A program made the position numbers and the translations under genes. From assembly GCA_015222065.1 (NCBI GenBank), contig JADFUQ010000351.1:1-5981 (forward strand): DNA of 5,981 nt, given 5' to 3'. Of this stretch, positions 1 through 5,811 are shown piece after piece; the stretch's first letter is position 1; the number at the start of each line of letters is the position of its first letter. The notes beneath the pieces are model-generated. The model ran no database searches, had not been told where the DNA came from, and was given only the letters and a program-made list of their open reading frames with translations. This stretch comes from Bacteroidota bacterium (GTDB taxonomy: Bacteria > Bacteroidota > Bacteroidia > Bacteroidales > VadinHA17).

Positions 1-1
1 C

Positions 2-637
2 AACCAGTTATGGATGAAAGAAAACCTTAAATCAACTCATTATGCTGACGGAACAGCTTTAATTGATGGTACAGGAGCAGGTGATATTTCAAGCGATACC
101 ACCACGAAATATTATTTTGCTTACTACGATAATGAAAGCTATGTTGCTGTTTATGGCAGATTATATACATGGGCAGCAGTGATGAATGGAGCTTCAGGCA
201 GCGAAACAAACCCGGGCAGAGTACAGGGCGTTTGCCCTGACGGATGGCATGTACCAGATGATGATGAGTGGAAAGAGCTTGAGATGTACCTTGGTATGAG
301 CGAAAAAGAAGCAAGTTTAACCTATTGGCGCGGTACCGATGAAGGAGCAAAACTTAAAGAAAGTGGAAATATTGGGGTTAACGTTAACGGTTTGTGGCGG
401 TATTCCGGCTCTATGTATAGAGGGAATAATAAAAGTGGTTTCACAGCTTTGCCGGCCGGTAGCCGGTTGTACAATGAATCATTCAGAGATTTGAGCTATC
501 GCGCCAACTTTTGGACCGCTACGGAAAGCTTCAGCCCTTATGCCTGGTGTCGTCGTCTGTACTACAATTATGCTGAGGTGTACCGGTATGACGATTATAA
601 GACGAGAGGGTACTCGGTAAGGTGTGTGAAAGATTAA
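2..637 (+). CDS. FISUMP-domain (Fibrobacter succinogenes major paralogous domain) protein, 5' end outside the window
   Basis: The last 211 residues of a longer protein are visible. The frame is open to the left edge, and the residues NQLW before the first visible ATG (base 14) belong to the domain's usual opening (Q-x-W-M-x-E-N-L), so that ATG is not the start. Family landmarks follow in order: GRLYTW (from base 155), CPDGWHVPDDDEW (from 233), GFTALPAGSR (from 437), FWTATES (from 509), and the terminal GYSVRCVKD just before TAA. FISUMP domains occur in many paralogous exported proteins or lipoproteins of Bacteroidota and Fibrobacter. Their molecular role is not settled, although a C-type-lectin-like binding fold is often suspected. 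Any signal peptide or lipobox would lie upstream and cannot be seen. The final ~35 codons differ in composition from the rest: conserved-type residues sit in adenine-free codons (gcc, tgg, cgt, ctg, gct, gtg, cgg, ggg) between variable-looking positions. The family call is firm; ligand and function are unknown. Confidence 0.9.
   Translation, partial: NQLWMKENLKSTHYADGTALIDGTGAGDISSDTTTKYYFAYYDNESYVAVYGRLYTWAAVMNGASGSETNPGRVQGVCPDGWHVPDDDEWKELEMYLGMSEKEASLTYWRGTDEGAKLKESGNIGVNVNGLWRYSGSMYRGNNKSGFTALPAGSRLYNESFRDLSYRANFWTATESFSPYAWCRRLYYNYAEVYRYDDYKTRGYSVRCVKD
451..634 (+). other. Candidate hypervariable C-terminal segment (possible DGR variable region)
   Basis: This is the last third of the FISUMP gene. 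From AW (542-547) the protein reads as fixed-looking residues A-W-R-L-Y-A-V-R-K-T-G-Y-S-V-R-C separated by changeable ones (C, R, Y, N, Y, E, Y, Y, D, D, Y, R). Of the twelve changeable codons, ten end in a pyrimidine (for example tgt, cgt, tac, aat, gac), and each of these can be reached from AAC or AAT by changing adenines only. That is the signature of adenine-specific mutagenesis by a diversity-generating retroelement. No template repeat, reverse transcriptase or accessory gene is in the window, so this is inference from pattern. Ordinary divergence among FISUMP paralogs is the alternative. The left boundary is approximate. Confidence 0.4.
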
Positions 638-640
638 GAG

Positions 641-656
641 GGCTGAAGGCTGAAGG
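641..656 (+). repeat. Short heptamer repeat left of the octamer array
   Basis: GGCTGAA occurs twice in tandem (641-647 and 648-654), followed by GG. It begins four bases after the FISUMP stop codon and runs directly into the octamer array. The word resembles the array units in purine content but has a 7 bp period, so it may be a separate repeat or an eroded edge. Confidence 0.7.
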
Positions 657-891
657 AGCGAGAGGGCGAAGGAACGAGAGAACGAGAGAACGAGAGGACG
701 AAGGAACGAAGGGACGAAGGAACGAAGGAACGAGAGGACGAGAGGACGAAGGAACGAAGGGACGAGAGGACGAAGGAACGAAGGGACGAGAGGACGAAGG
801 AACGAAGGAACGAAGGGACGAAGGAACGAGAGGACGAGAGGACGAAGGAACGAAGGAACGAAGGGACGAGAGGACGAAAGAACGAAGAAAC
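652..891 (+). repeat. Tandem array of thirty 8 bp units (purine-rich minisatellite)
   Basis: Thirty consecutive octamers run with no change of phase. Four main types occur: GAAGGAAC (11 copies), GAGAGGAC (8), GAAGGGAC (5) and GAGAGAAC (2). Four edge variants are GAAGGAGC and GAGAGGGC on the left, GAAAGAAC and GAAGAAAC on the right. Units differ at bases 3-4 (AG or GA) and base 6 (A or G). From 740 to 803 there is also an exact 24 bp period (types GAGAGGAC, GAAGGAAC, GAAGGGAC). The plus strand is nearly all purine, with one C per unit. The array contains no stop codon in several frames on either strand, so it produces long repetitive reading frames (622-921 plus, 531-950 minus) that are not genes. 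It fills most of the gap between the FISUMP and MG2 genes. Its function is unknown. Confidence 0.97.
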
Positions 892-908
892 CAGTTACCA
901 GTTACCAG
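890..908 (+). repeat. Short heptamer repeat right of the octamer array
   Basis: ACCAGTT occurs twice in tandem (890-896, 897-903), followed by a partial third copy ACCAG. It overlaps the last bases of the octamer array and is unrelated to it in sequence. The 49 bases between it and the next start codon are A/T-rich and show no clear Bacteroidota promoter (TAnnTTTG) or ribosome binding site. Confidence 0.75.
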
Positions 909-957
909 CAAGTATAAATGATTGTTGAAGTGAAAATAATTAAATAACAATATTTAA

Positions 958-3456
958 ATGAAAGGAATTAGAAAATCAATCCCGGTTATTTTTTCTGCTT
1001 TAGTAATTCTATCTACATCCGGTTTAAATTCTTTCTCTCAAAACCGGGACAAGGTATTAGATACAATTTCAATTCGATTGGAAAAATTCAATAACTTTTA
1101 TTCACAGGAAAAAGTATATCTCCATTTTGACAAACCGTTTTATATACCGGGAGAAACTATCTGGTATAAAGCTTATCTGGTAAATGCCTCCGGGAATGTC
1201 CCTTCTTCCTTAAGTAAAATAATTTATACAGAGCTGTTAGATAAAAATGGAGAAGTTGTAATCCGTCAAATACTAAAAGCTGGGGATGGCTTCGCAAAGG
1301 GTGAGTTTTTATTACCGGAATCCTTGCTTCAGGGAAAATACCAGGTAAGGGCCTATACCAACTGGATGAGGAATTTTGATCAGGAGTTTTTTTTCACTAA
1401 AGAAATATTATTATTTGATCCGCAGAAGGAATATGATATTCCTGAAACAGATTCTTCCGAACAAGCAACGGGTGATAAACCGGCAAATGAAAAAATTGAT
1501 TTGCAGTTTTTTCCCGAAGGCGGGTATCTGGTTTCCGGTCTGACAAGCAAAGTAGCTTTCAAGGCAATAGACGAATCAGGCGGAGGCATTCATGTCAAAG
1601 GCGAAATTACTGACCAGGATGGTAACGTAATAACCCCTTATGAAAGTTTTCATTTGGGGATGGGAGTATTTATGCTGAAGCCCGAAAAAGGTAAGACCTA
1701 TTTTGCAAATCTCGTTCAGGAAGATAATAAGAAGATCAATTATGCTCTGCCCGTTGTATTGGAAGAAGGTCTTGTAATGGCTGCAGATAATTCTTCCGGT
1801 GATGTTATCAGGGTTATTGTTCAGGCTAATGAAACATTTTTGAGTAATAATTCAGGAAAAGTTTTATTAGTAATTCAGGCTGCAGGTAGAATCTATTATA
1901 CAGCCAATGGTAATTTCAGCAATAGATCATCATTTACCGCTATCCTCCCAAAAACAAATTTGCCGGCCGGTATCGCTCAATTAACTTTGTTTAATGCAGA
2001 TGGGAATCCTGAATGTGAACGTTTGGTTTTCATCAACCGCCATCATGCTCTTCAGGTTAAGATCGAAACAGATAAAAATACATATAACCCGAGAGAGAAA
2101 GTCCTTTTGGATATATCAGTCAGCGATCTTTACGGAAATCCGGTGGCAGGGAACTTTTCATTAGCTGTAACAGACATTAGTCAGGTTGTTGGTGTAGAAA
2201 AATATAGCGATAATATACTCACCAACCTCTTGCTCACTTCTGAACTAAAAGGGAACATTGAACAACCGGCATTTTATTTTATAAAAGACAATCCCGATTC
2301 TGAAACAGCTTCAGATTACCTGATGCTAACCCAGGGCTGGAGGAGATTTTTGTGGAAAGAAATCCTAAACAATAAATGGCCCACGATCAATTATGACATT
2401 GAAAAGAGCATTCTGGTAAGAAAAGGTCAGGTGTTAGATGCTTTAAATGATTCCTCTGTTGCATCAATACGTGTTTCATTTTTAATGCTTAAGGAAAAAA
2501 AGGCATACAGCAGGTTTACAAACAAAAATGGATTTCTTGATTATTATATAAATGCGATTTATGGAAAAGAGTATTTGTTTTTCGATGTGGCAGATGCAAA
2601 AATGCAACATGGTGAGTTTAAAATTATGATTGAAGACAATTTGCAAGGATATCAATCTACAGGTAGAAATGAAATTTTATACAAAAGTCCGGAAATCAGA
2701 AACTGTCTGGGAAAAATAATAAACCGGGCTCAAATAGAATCTTCATATAATTACTCTGCCGGGAACAATCTATTTTATAAAGCAGATCTGGAAACTAAAA
2801 ATCAGGGAACTAAAACAAATAGCAATTTTTGGACAGCCGACCATACGATCAGACTGGACGAATATAACCCTTTTCCTACAATGACAGAAGTATTTAGAGA
2901 AATAGTAACCCATGTTAGCTTAAAATATAAAAAAGGAGAAAATAAAATCAGGATATATTCAGATGAATATATGAAAAACTTTGACCATCAGCCTTTATTC
3001 TTTATAAACAGACTTCCAACTTTTGATAAATCCTTCGTGCTGAATTTAAACCCGGATGATATTGAAACTATTGAGGTTATAAATTCTTTCAGTAAGATTC
3101 GCCAATTTGGTTTCCTGGGTGAAAATGGAGTTATAGCTATCTATACAAAGAAAGGTACACTTACATCTGCTGATATACCTGATAATAATATTATAGAATT
3201 TCAGGGATGTTATAATTCAAGGGAATTTTACTCACCCGAATATGGTAATATCCCGGAAACAGATAAAAGCAAACCGGATTTAAGGTCATTGATATACTGG
3301 AACCCTTTGGTCATAACAGATTCAGACGGAAAGGCCAGTGTTTCATTTTATAATACAGATAATAACACAACGATTAATGCAAAAATTGAAGGGATTTCTT
3401 ATAATGGTACTCCGGGGTTAGCCGGTTTCAAATATAAGATAATCCCTCCTGAATAA
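958..3456 (+). CDS. Exported MG2 (macroglobulin-like) domain protein with TonB-plug-like segment
   Basis: The 832-residue protein begins with a probable signal peptide (residues 1-28: basic KGIRK, hydrophobic core, then SFSQ). No cysteine follows, so it is not a lipoprotein. An MG2-type beta domain comes next, with its hallmark KVYLHFDKPFYIPGETIWYK at 52-71. Further beta domains include FFPEGGYLVSGL at 184-195 and a second MG-like strand set at 365-410 (TDKNTYNPREKVLL). The family signature LTQGWRRFLW is at 457-466 and PFPTMTEVFREIV at 638-650. Residues 679-733 resemble a TonB-dependent receptor plug (NPDDIETIEV, then GENGVIAIYTKKG), but no beta-barrel follows; the protein ends in another beta-rich stretch (DSDGKASVSFYNTD). 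No thioester motif (C-x-E-Q) of true alpha-2-macroglobulins was seen. Bacteroidota carry many such proteins of unproven function; a periplasmic or outer-membrane role is likely. ATG 958 is chosen because the signal peptide starts there. Its last 39 bases overlap the convergent HAD gene. Confidence 0.9.
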   Translation: MKGIRKSIPVIFSALVILSTSGLNSFSQNRDKVLDTISIRLEKFNNFYSQEKVYLHFDKPFYIPGETIWYKAYLVNASGNVPSSLSKIIYTELLDKNGEVVIRQILKAGDGFAKGEFLLPESLLQGKYQVRAYTNWMRNFDQEFFFTKEILLFDPQKEYDIPETDSSEQATGDKPANEKIDLQFFPEGGYLVSGLTSKVAFKAIDESGGGIHVKGEITDQDGNVITPYESFHLGMGVFMLKPEKGKTYFANLVQEDNKKINYALPVVLEEGLVMAADNSSGDVIRVIVQANETFLSNNSGKVLLVIQAAGRIYYTANGNFSNRSSFTAILPKTNLPAGIAQLTLFNADGNPECERLVFINRHHALQVKIETDKNTYNPREKVLLDISVSDLYGNPVAGNFSLAVTDISQVVGVEKYSDNILTNLLLTSELKGNIEQPAFYFIKDNPDSETASDYLMLTQGWRRFLWKEILNNKWPTINYDIEKSILVRKGQVLDALNDSSVASIRVSFLMLKEKKAYSRFTNKNGFLDYYINAIYGKEYLFFDVADAKMQHGEFKIMIEDNLQGYQSTGRNEILYKSPEIRNCLGKIINRAQIESSYNYSAGNNLFYKADLETKNQGTKTNSNFWTADHTIRLDEYNPFPTMTEVFREIVTHVSLKYKKGENKIRIYSDEYMKNFDHQPLFFINRLPTFDKSFVLNLNPDDIETIEVINSFSKIRQFGFLGENGVIAIYTKKGTLTSADIPDNNIIEFQGCYNSREFYSPEYGNIPETDKSKPDLRSLIYWNPLVITDSDGKASVSFYNTDNNTTINAKIEGISYNGTPGLAGFKYKIIPPE

Positions 3457-4116
3457 AACTGATAATTCCGAAAAATCATTCACGATTTTATCTGCATAAA
3501 ATAAACTTTCTTTTGAATTGAACCCGTTTAGAAACCCAATAACCTTCATTCCGGCATGTTTGGCAGCTAAAACCCCATTTTCAGAATCTTCTATAACAAT
3601 ACATTTATCTGGAGTTACCCCAGCCATTTCGGTTGCCTTAATAAATATATCAGGCGCCGGTTTTGATTTTTTTATCTCGTAACCACTTATTATATGTTTA
3701 AAATATTTTTTAAGCTTACTTAATGTAAGAATCTTATCAATGACTCGTTGTGAACTGGAAGAAGCCAGAATAAGTAGTACTTGTTTTTCCGACAGCTCCT
3801 TTATCAGACTTTTTACACCTTCTATAATTGGTAAATGTTTTAAGTTTTCCAGTTTCTTTATAAAGCAGGTATTTTGAATTTCAACCAGTCGTTCTACACT
3901 CTCATTTAGATCAAACTTTTCTATAAGCTGTTTCCACATATAGAACCCGGACACTCCCAGAAACCGGTCATGTTCTTCCTGTGTAAGAAAAATATCCATT
4001 TCGCTGAACATCTCCCGTTCACACTCTTGATGTAATGGTTCACTGTTAATAATTACACCATCCATATCGAAGATAACAACAAGATCAATCGTAGAAAGGG
4101 GCTTGTTTTTATTCAT
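3418..4116 (-). CDS. HAD-superfamily hydrolase, beta-phosphoglucomutase-like (subfamily IA)
   Basis: This 232-residue protein has the length of a typical cytoplasmic HAD-IA phosphatase or phosphomutase. All four HAD motifs are visible: motif I FDMDGVIINSEP (16-27), with nucleophile D17 and acid/base D19; motif II at ASSSSQ (118-123); motif III lysine K152 in SKPAPDIF; and motif IV VIEDSENG (174-181), whose E176/D177 bind magnesium. Residues ~28-95 form the helical cap (C1 type). The arrangement DMDGV-x-x-S-E-P and KPAPD is typical of beta-phosphoglucomutase and related sugar-phosphate phosphatases, but the cap residues do not let me name the substrate. There is no signal peptide. The start at 4116 fits motif I near residue 16 and is preceded by A/T-rich DNA without a Shine-Dalgarno site. 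The last 12 codons and stop lie antisense to the end of the MG2 gene, so the tail may be lineage-specific. The carboxypeptidase gene upstream on the same strand is 324 bp away, so joint transcription is doubtful. Confidence 0.92.
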   Translation of the reverse strand: MNKNKPLSTIDLVVIFDMDGVIINSEPLHQECEREMFSEMDIFLTQEEHDRFLGVSGFYMWKQLIEKFDLNESVERLVEIQNTCFIKKLENLKHLPIIEGVKSLIKELSEKQVLLILASSSSQRVIDKILTLSKLKKYFKHIISGYEIKKSKPAPDIFIKATEMAGVTPDKCIVIEDSENGVLAAKHAGMKVIGFLNGFNSKESLFYADKIVNDFSELSVLFRRDYLIFETG

Positions 4117-4173
4117 TATATAAATAATTTATGTTTCGCACTTGTCAATACATTAATATACAATTGTTAAGAT

Positions 4174-4271
4174 GAATAATGAACAAGGAATAACGAATGA
4201 CGAATTTTGAAGTTTCTATTAAGCTATGATTATTTCTAAAATCTAAAATCGGTGTTCCTTGTTCGATATTT
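4174..4271. repeat. Inverted pair of a degenerate intergenic repeat word
   Basis: GAACAAGGAA at 4181-4190 is matched exactly by its reverse complement TTCCTTGTTC at 4255-4264. Extending both arms to 22 bases (about 4174-4195 against the complement of 4250-4271) keeps 17 of 22 matches. The 64-base loop is A/T-rich and has little secondary structure. The arms resemble words I recall from spacers of Bacteroidota genomes, so this is more likely a decayed dispersed repeat than a terminator. Confidence 0.55.
4236..4250 (+). repeat. Heptamer repeat CTAAAAT x2
   Basis: CTAAAAT occurs twice in tandem (4236-4242, 4243-4249), plus one base of a third copy. It lies in the loop of the inverted pair. It is minor alone, but it shares the 7 bp period of the repeats at 641, 890 and 5639. 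Confidence 0.6.
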
Positions 4272-4440
4272 AAAAAATGGAATTATGTACTTATTTGATA
4301 TTATGCACTTTATGCAAATTATCATTTTTGTAACTAATTAAGATATAAGTAATTATTTCATCTGCGAAACGTCAGTAAATAACTGAAGGGTTGCACAAAT
4401 CATGCAGGAAAAACCCAATTTAGTATTGCAAAGTTTTAGG

Positions 4441-5598
4441 CTATTCCCAGTACAACCTGTTTTCCAATAAATAATCTAACATTTCTTCATATAAATTCAA
4501 TTGAATATCTAAAATATTGCCATAAGTAACAAATGGTTCCGGAATTGTTTCGGTTACAGTTCCATGGCTGCATTCGAAAGTAAACGCCATTGTTCCTGAA
4601 ACATGATGCAATGCGCTAATTAAATTAAAACTGGTATGAGGAGGGAACTTTTCGTCTTCAATTGAAGGTTCCGAAATCCAATCAAAAGGGACATAAGCCA
4701 GGTTAGCTTTTTCATAACGCAAGTTAACCCGCCTGGTTAATTTGTTCACATGTTTTTTCATAAACCAGGGCACATAGTTAGCTGGAATAATCCTGGGTGG
4801 ATTTCCGTAAGAATGTAAAGATACAGTCATATCGGGCGCCTCAAAACGGGCTATATCCAAAATGGCTTTAGTTTCATTTGCCATAGGAGCAAAAAAATCA
4901 TCATGCATCATGTTAATACCATCATCATTAAAATATGCCCCAAGGATACCAACATTGCCTTTCATCGGATGCAAAGATTTAGCCTGGGGCCATCCCCATG
5001 AGGACCCGTCTTTTCTGGTTCCTTGCCCATATTTTGTCATAATCTTTGATGGCAAGCCTACAAAGCTGTCATATGGGCACCTTTTGCGCCCGTCAGGATT
5101 GCCACAGGGAATTATAATAATTCTGCATTTATCAATTTTGTTTTTTATGGAAGCCCATTCCTGCCCACGAAAATCCTTGCCCGTTTCTGCAATATGAATC
5201 AAGTTAACCAGACCTACGATCCCTTCAACTTCTTGCCCATGAACAGGACCAATGAAAAAAATAACCGGTTTACTACTACTGTCTTTCTTTGCATAAAATG
5301 CCGGATTTAGAGCCGCAACTGCCGAATTGTAATTGGCCTGGGGGGAAAAATCCTCCTTTTCCCCGTAATAAACGGCATAAACAGGTAAACCACCTGGCGA
5401 GGTAGTTATAACCTTTACTTCGCCAATTTTAATATTATTTACCTCTTCTTCAATATCAGCTAACTTGGATTTATAAAAATCCGGGATATCGGTATTGTTG
5501 GGTGGATCACCGGCTTCGATAGTTATTTGAGAAAATGATCTTTCAAATGAGAATATAACGGTTAGCAACAGGTAAAGGAATAAAGTTGTTCTTTTCAT
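4441..5598 (-). CDS. Exported M14-family zinc carboxypeptidase
   Basis: The 385-residue protein has an N-terminal signal peptide (residues 1-24: KR, hydrophobic LFLYLLLTVIF, ending SFSQ) and no lipobox cysteine, so it is probably periplasmic or secreted. The M14 zinc peptidase signature is complete: H120-x-x-E123 (HGQE) as first zinc ligands, NPDGRKR (167-173) in the substrate-binding region, third zinc ligand H262 in SLHSYGNP, and the catalytic glutamate E342 in FTFECSHG. This spacing matches the M14 peptidase core. Family members remove C-terminal residues from peptides or cleave cell-wall peptides; which applies here cannot be read from the sequence. The start at 5598 places the signal peptide correctly and has no Shine-Dalgarno site, usual for this phylum. 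The next gene upstream on the same strand ends 213 bp away across short tandem arrays, and the HAD gene downstream is 324 bp off, so it is probably transcribed on its own. Confidence 0.93.
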   Translation of the reverse strand: MKRTTLFLYLLLTVIFSFERSFSQITIEAGDPPNNTDIPDFYKSKLADIEEEVNNIKIGEVKVITTSPGGLPVYAVYYGEKEDFSPQANYNSAVAALNPAFYAKKDSSSKPVIFFIGPVHGQEVEGIVGLVNLIHIAETGKDFRGQEWASIKNKIDKCRIIIIPCGNPDGRKRCPYDSFVGLPSKIMTKYGQGTRKDGSSWGWPQAKSLHPMKGNVGILGAYFNDDGINMMHDDFFAPMANETKAILDIARFEAPDMTVSLHSYGNPPRIIPANYVPWFMKKHVNKLTRRVNLRYEKANLAYVPFDWISEPSIEDEKFPPHTSFNLISALHHVSGTMAFTFECSHGTVTETIPEPFVTYGNILDIQLNLYEEMLDYLLENRLYWE

Positions 5599-5638
5599 AA
5601 TACATATTTTAAGGTTTTTAATAGGCTATGTTTGCTGC

Positions 5639-5659
5639 TGTTAGCTTTTAGCTATTAGC
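5639..5659 (+). repeat. Heptamer repeat TNTTAGC x3 (third base relaxed)
   Basis: Three adjacent heptamers, TGTTAGC, TTTTAGC and TATTAGC, share the core TTAGC and differ only at base 2. They lie 41 bases upstream of the carboxypeptidase start, within its likely promoter region. Confidence 0.75.
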
Positions 5660-5689
5660 AAGTTAACTCGCTTTTCCATTATTCTAAAG

Positions 5690-5721
5690 AGTTATAAAGT
5701 TATAAAGTTATAAAGTTAAAA
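5690..5721 (+). repeat. Octamer repeat AGTTATAA x3 plus AGTTAAAA
   Basis: Three perfect copies of AGTTATAA (5690, 5698, 5706) are followed by a variant AGTTAAAA (5714-5721). The array is unrelated in sequence to its neighbours but has the same 8 bp period as the arrays at 652 and 5760. It is about 90 bases upstream of the carboxypeptidase start, so copy-number change could alter promoter spacing. Confidence 0.85.
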
Positions 5722-5759
5722 GTAAGCGTTGTACTTTACAACCTTTCAACATTCTACTA

Positions 5760-5799
5760 TTCCATTCTTCCATTCTTCCATTATTCCATTATTCCATTA
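5760..5799 (+). repeat. Octamer repeat TTCCATTC x2, TTCCATTA x3
   Basis: Five in-phase octamers run from 5760 to 5799, two ending in C and then three ending in A. A degenerate unit (TTCTACTA, 5752-5759) precedes them in the same phase. The array ends 12 bases from the stop codon of the minus-strand gene to its right. It creates part of a spurious plus-strand reading frame (5729-5962). Confidence 0.9.
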
Positions 5800-5811
5800 T
5801 CTACTACCGGG

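Larger units (their letters stand above)
4117..4440. other. Intergenic spacer, A/T-rich, no gene seen
   Basis: These 324 bases separate the HAD and carboxypeptidase genes, both on the minus strand. I found no convincing open frame, tRNA or strong terminator. The DNA is A/T-rich and contains an inverted pair of a repeat word (4174-4271) and a small heptamer repeat (4236-4250), listed separately. A HAD promoter should lie here, but no clear Bacteroidota -7 element (TAnnTTTG on the minus strand) was found. Confidence 0.6.

Noticed and set aside
27..350. Minus-strand frame of 107 codons
   Set aside because: It is antisense to the well-supported FISUMP gene, and its H/L/R/Q-rich composition is typical of a shadow frame.
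652..891. CRISPR array
   Set aside because: The units are 8 bp and contiguous, with no spacers and no cas genes nearby.
622..921. Plus-strand reading frame of 99 codons rich in R, E, G, K and D
   Set aside because: It is produced by the stop-free octamer array and overlaps the FISUMP end; there is no real protein composition or domain.
531..950. Minus-strand frame of 139 codons with repeated SFVPSSSRP-like words
   Set aside because: It is the reverse strand of the same array plus the antisense of the FISUMP end.
1380..1589. Minus-strand frame of 69 codons inside the MG2 gene
   Set aside because: It is a shadow of the MG2 coding sequence with no recognisable domain.
4115..4148. TTGACA and TATAAT words upstream of the HAD gene on the minus strand
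   Set aside because: The spacing is 22 bases and the second word overlaps the start codon; Bacteroidota also use a different promoter consensus.
4133..4370. 8 bp inverted pair GTTTCGCA/TGCGAAAC as ends of an insertion element
   Set aside because: About one such pair is expected by chance in this length, the match does not extend, and there is no target-site duplication or transposase. It is kept only as supporting detail for the inner repeat.
4388..4416. Possible terminator hairpin after the carboxypeptidase (GGGTT / AACCC with inner TGCA pairs)
   Set aside because: The stem is only five base pairs with an interrupted inner part, and no T-run follows on the minus strand.
4862..5197. Plus-strand frame of 111 codons
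   Set aside because: It is antisense to the catalytic region of the M14 carboxypeptidase, whose motifs are all present on the other strand.
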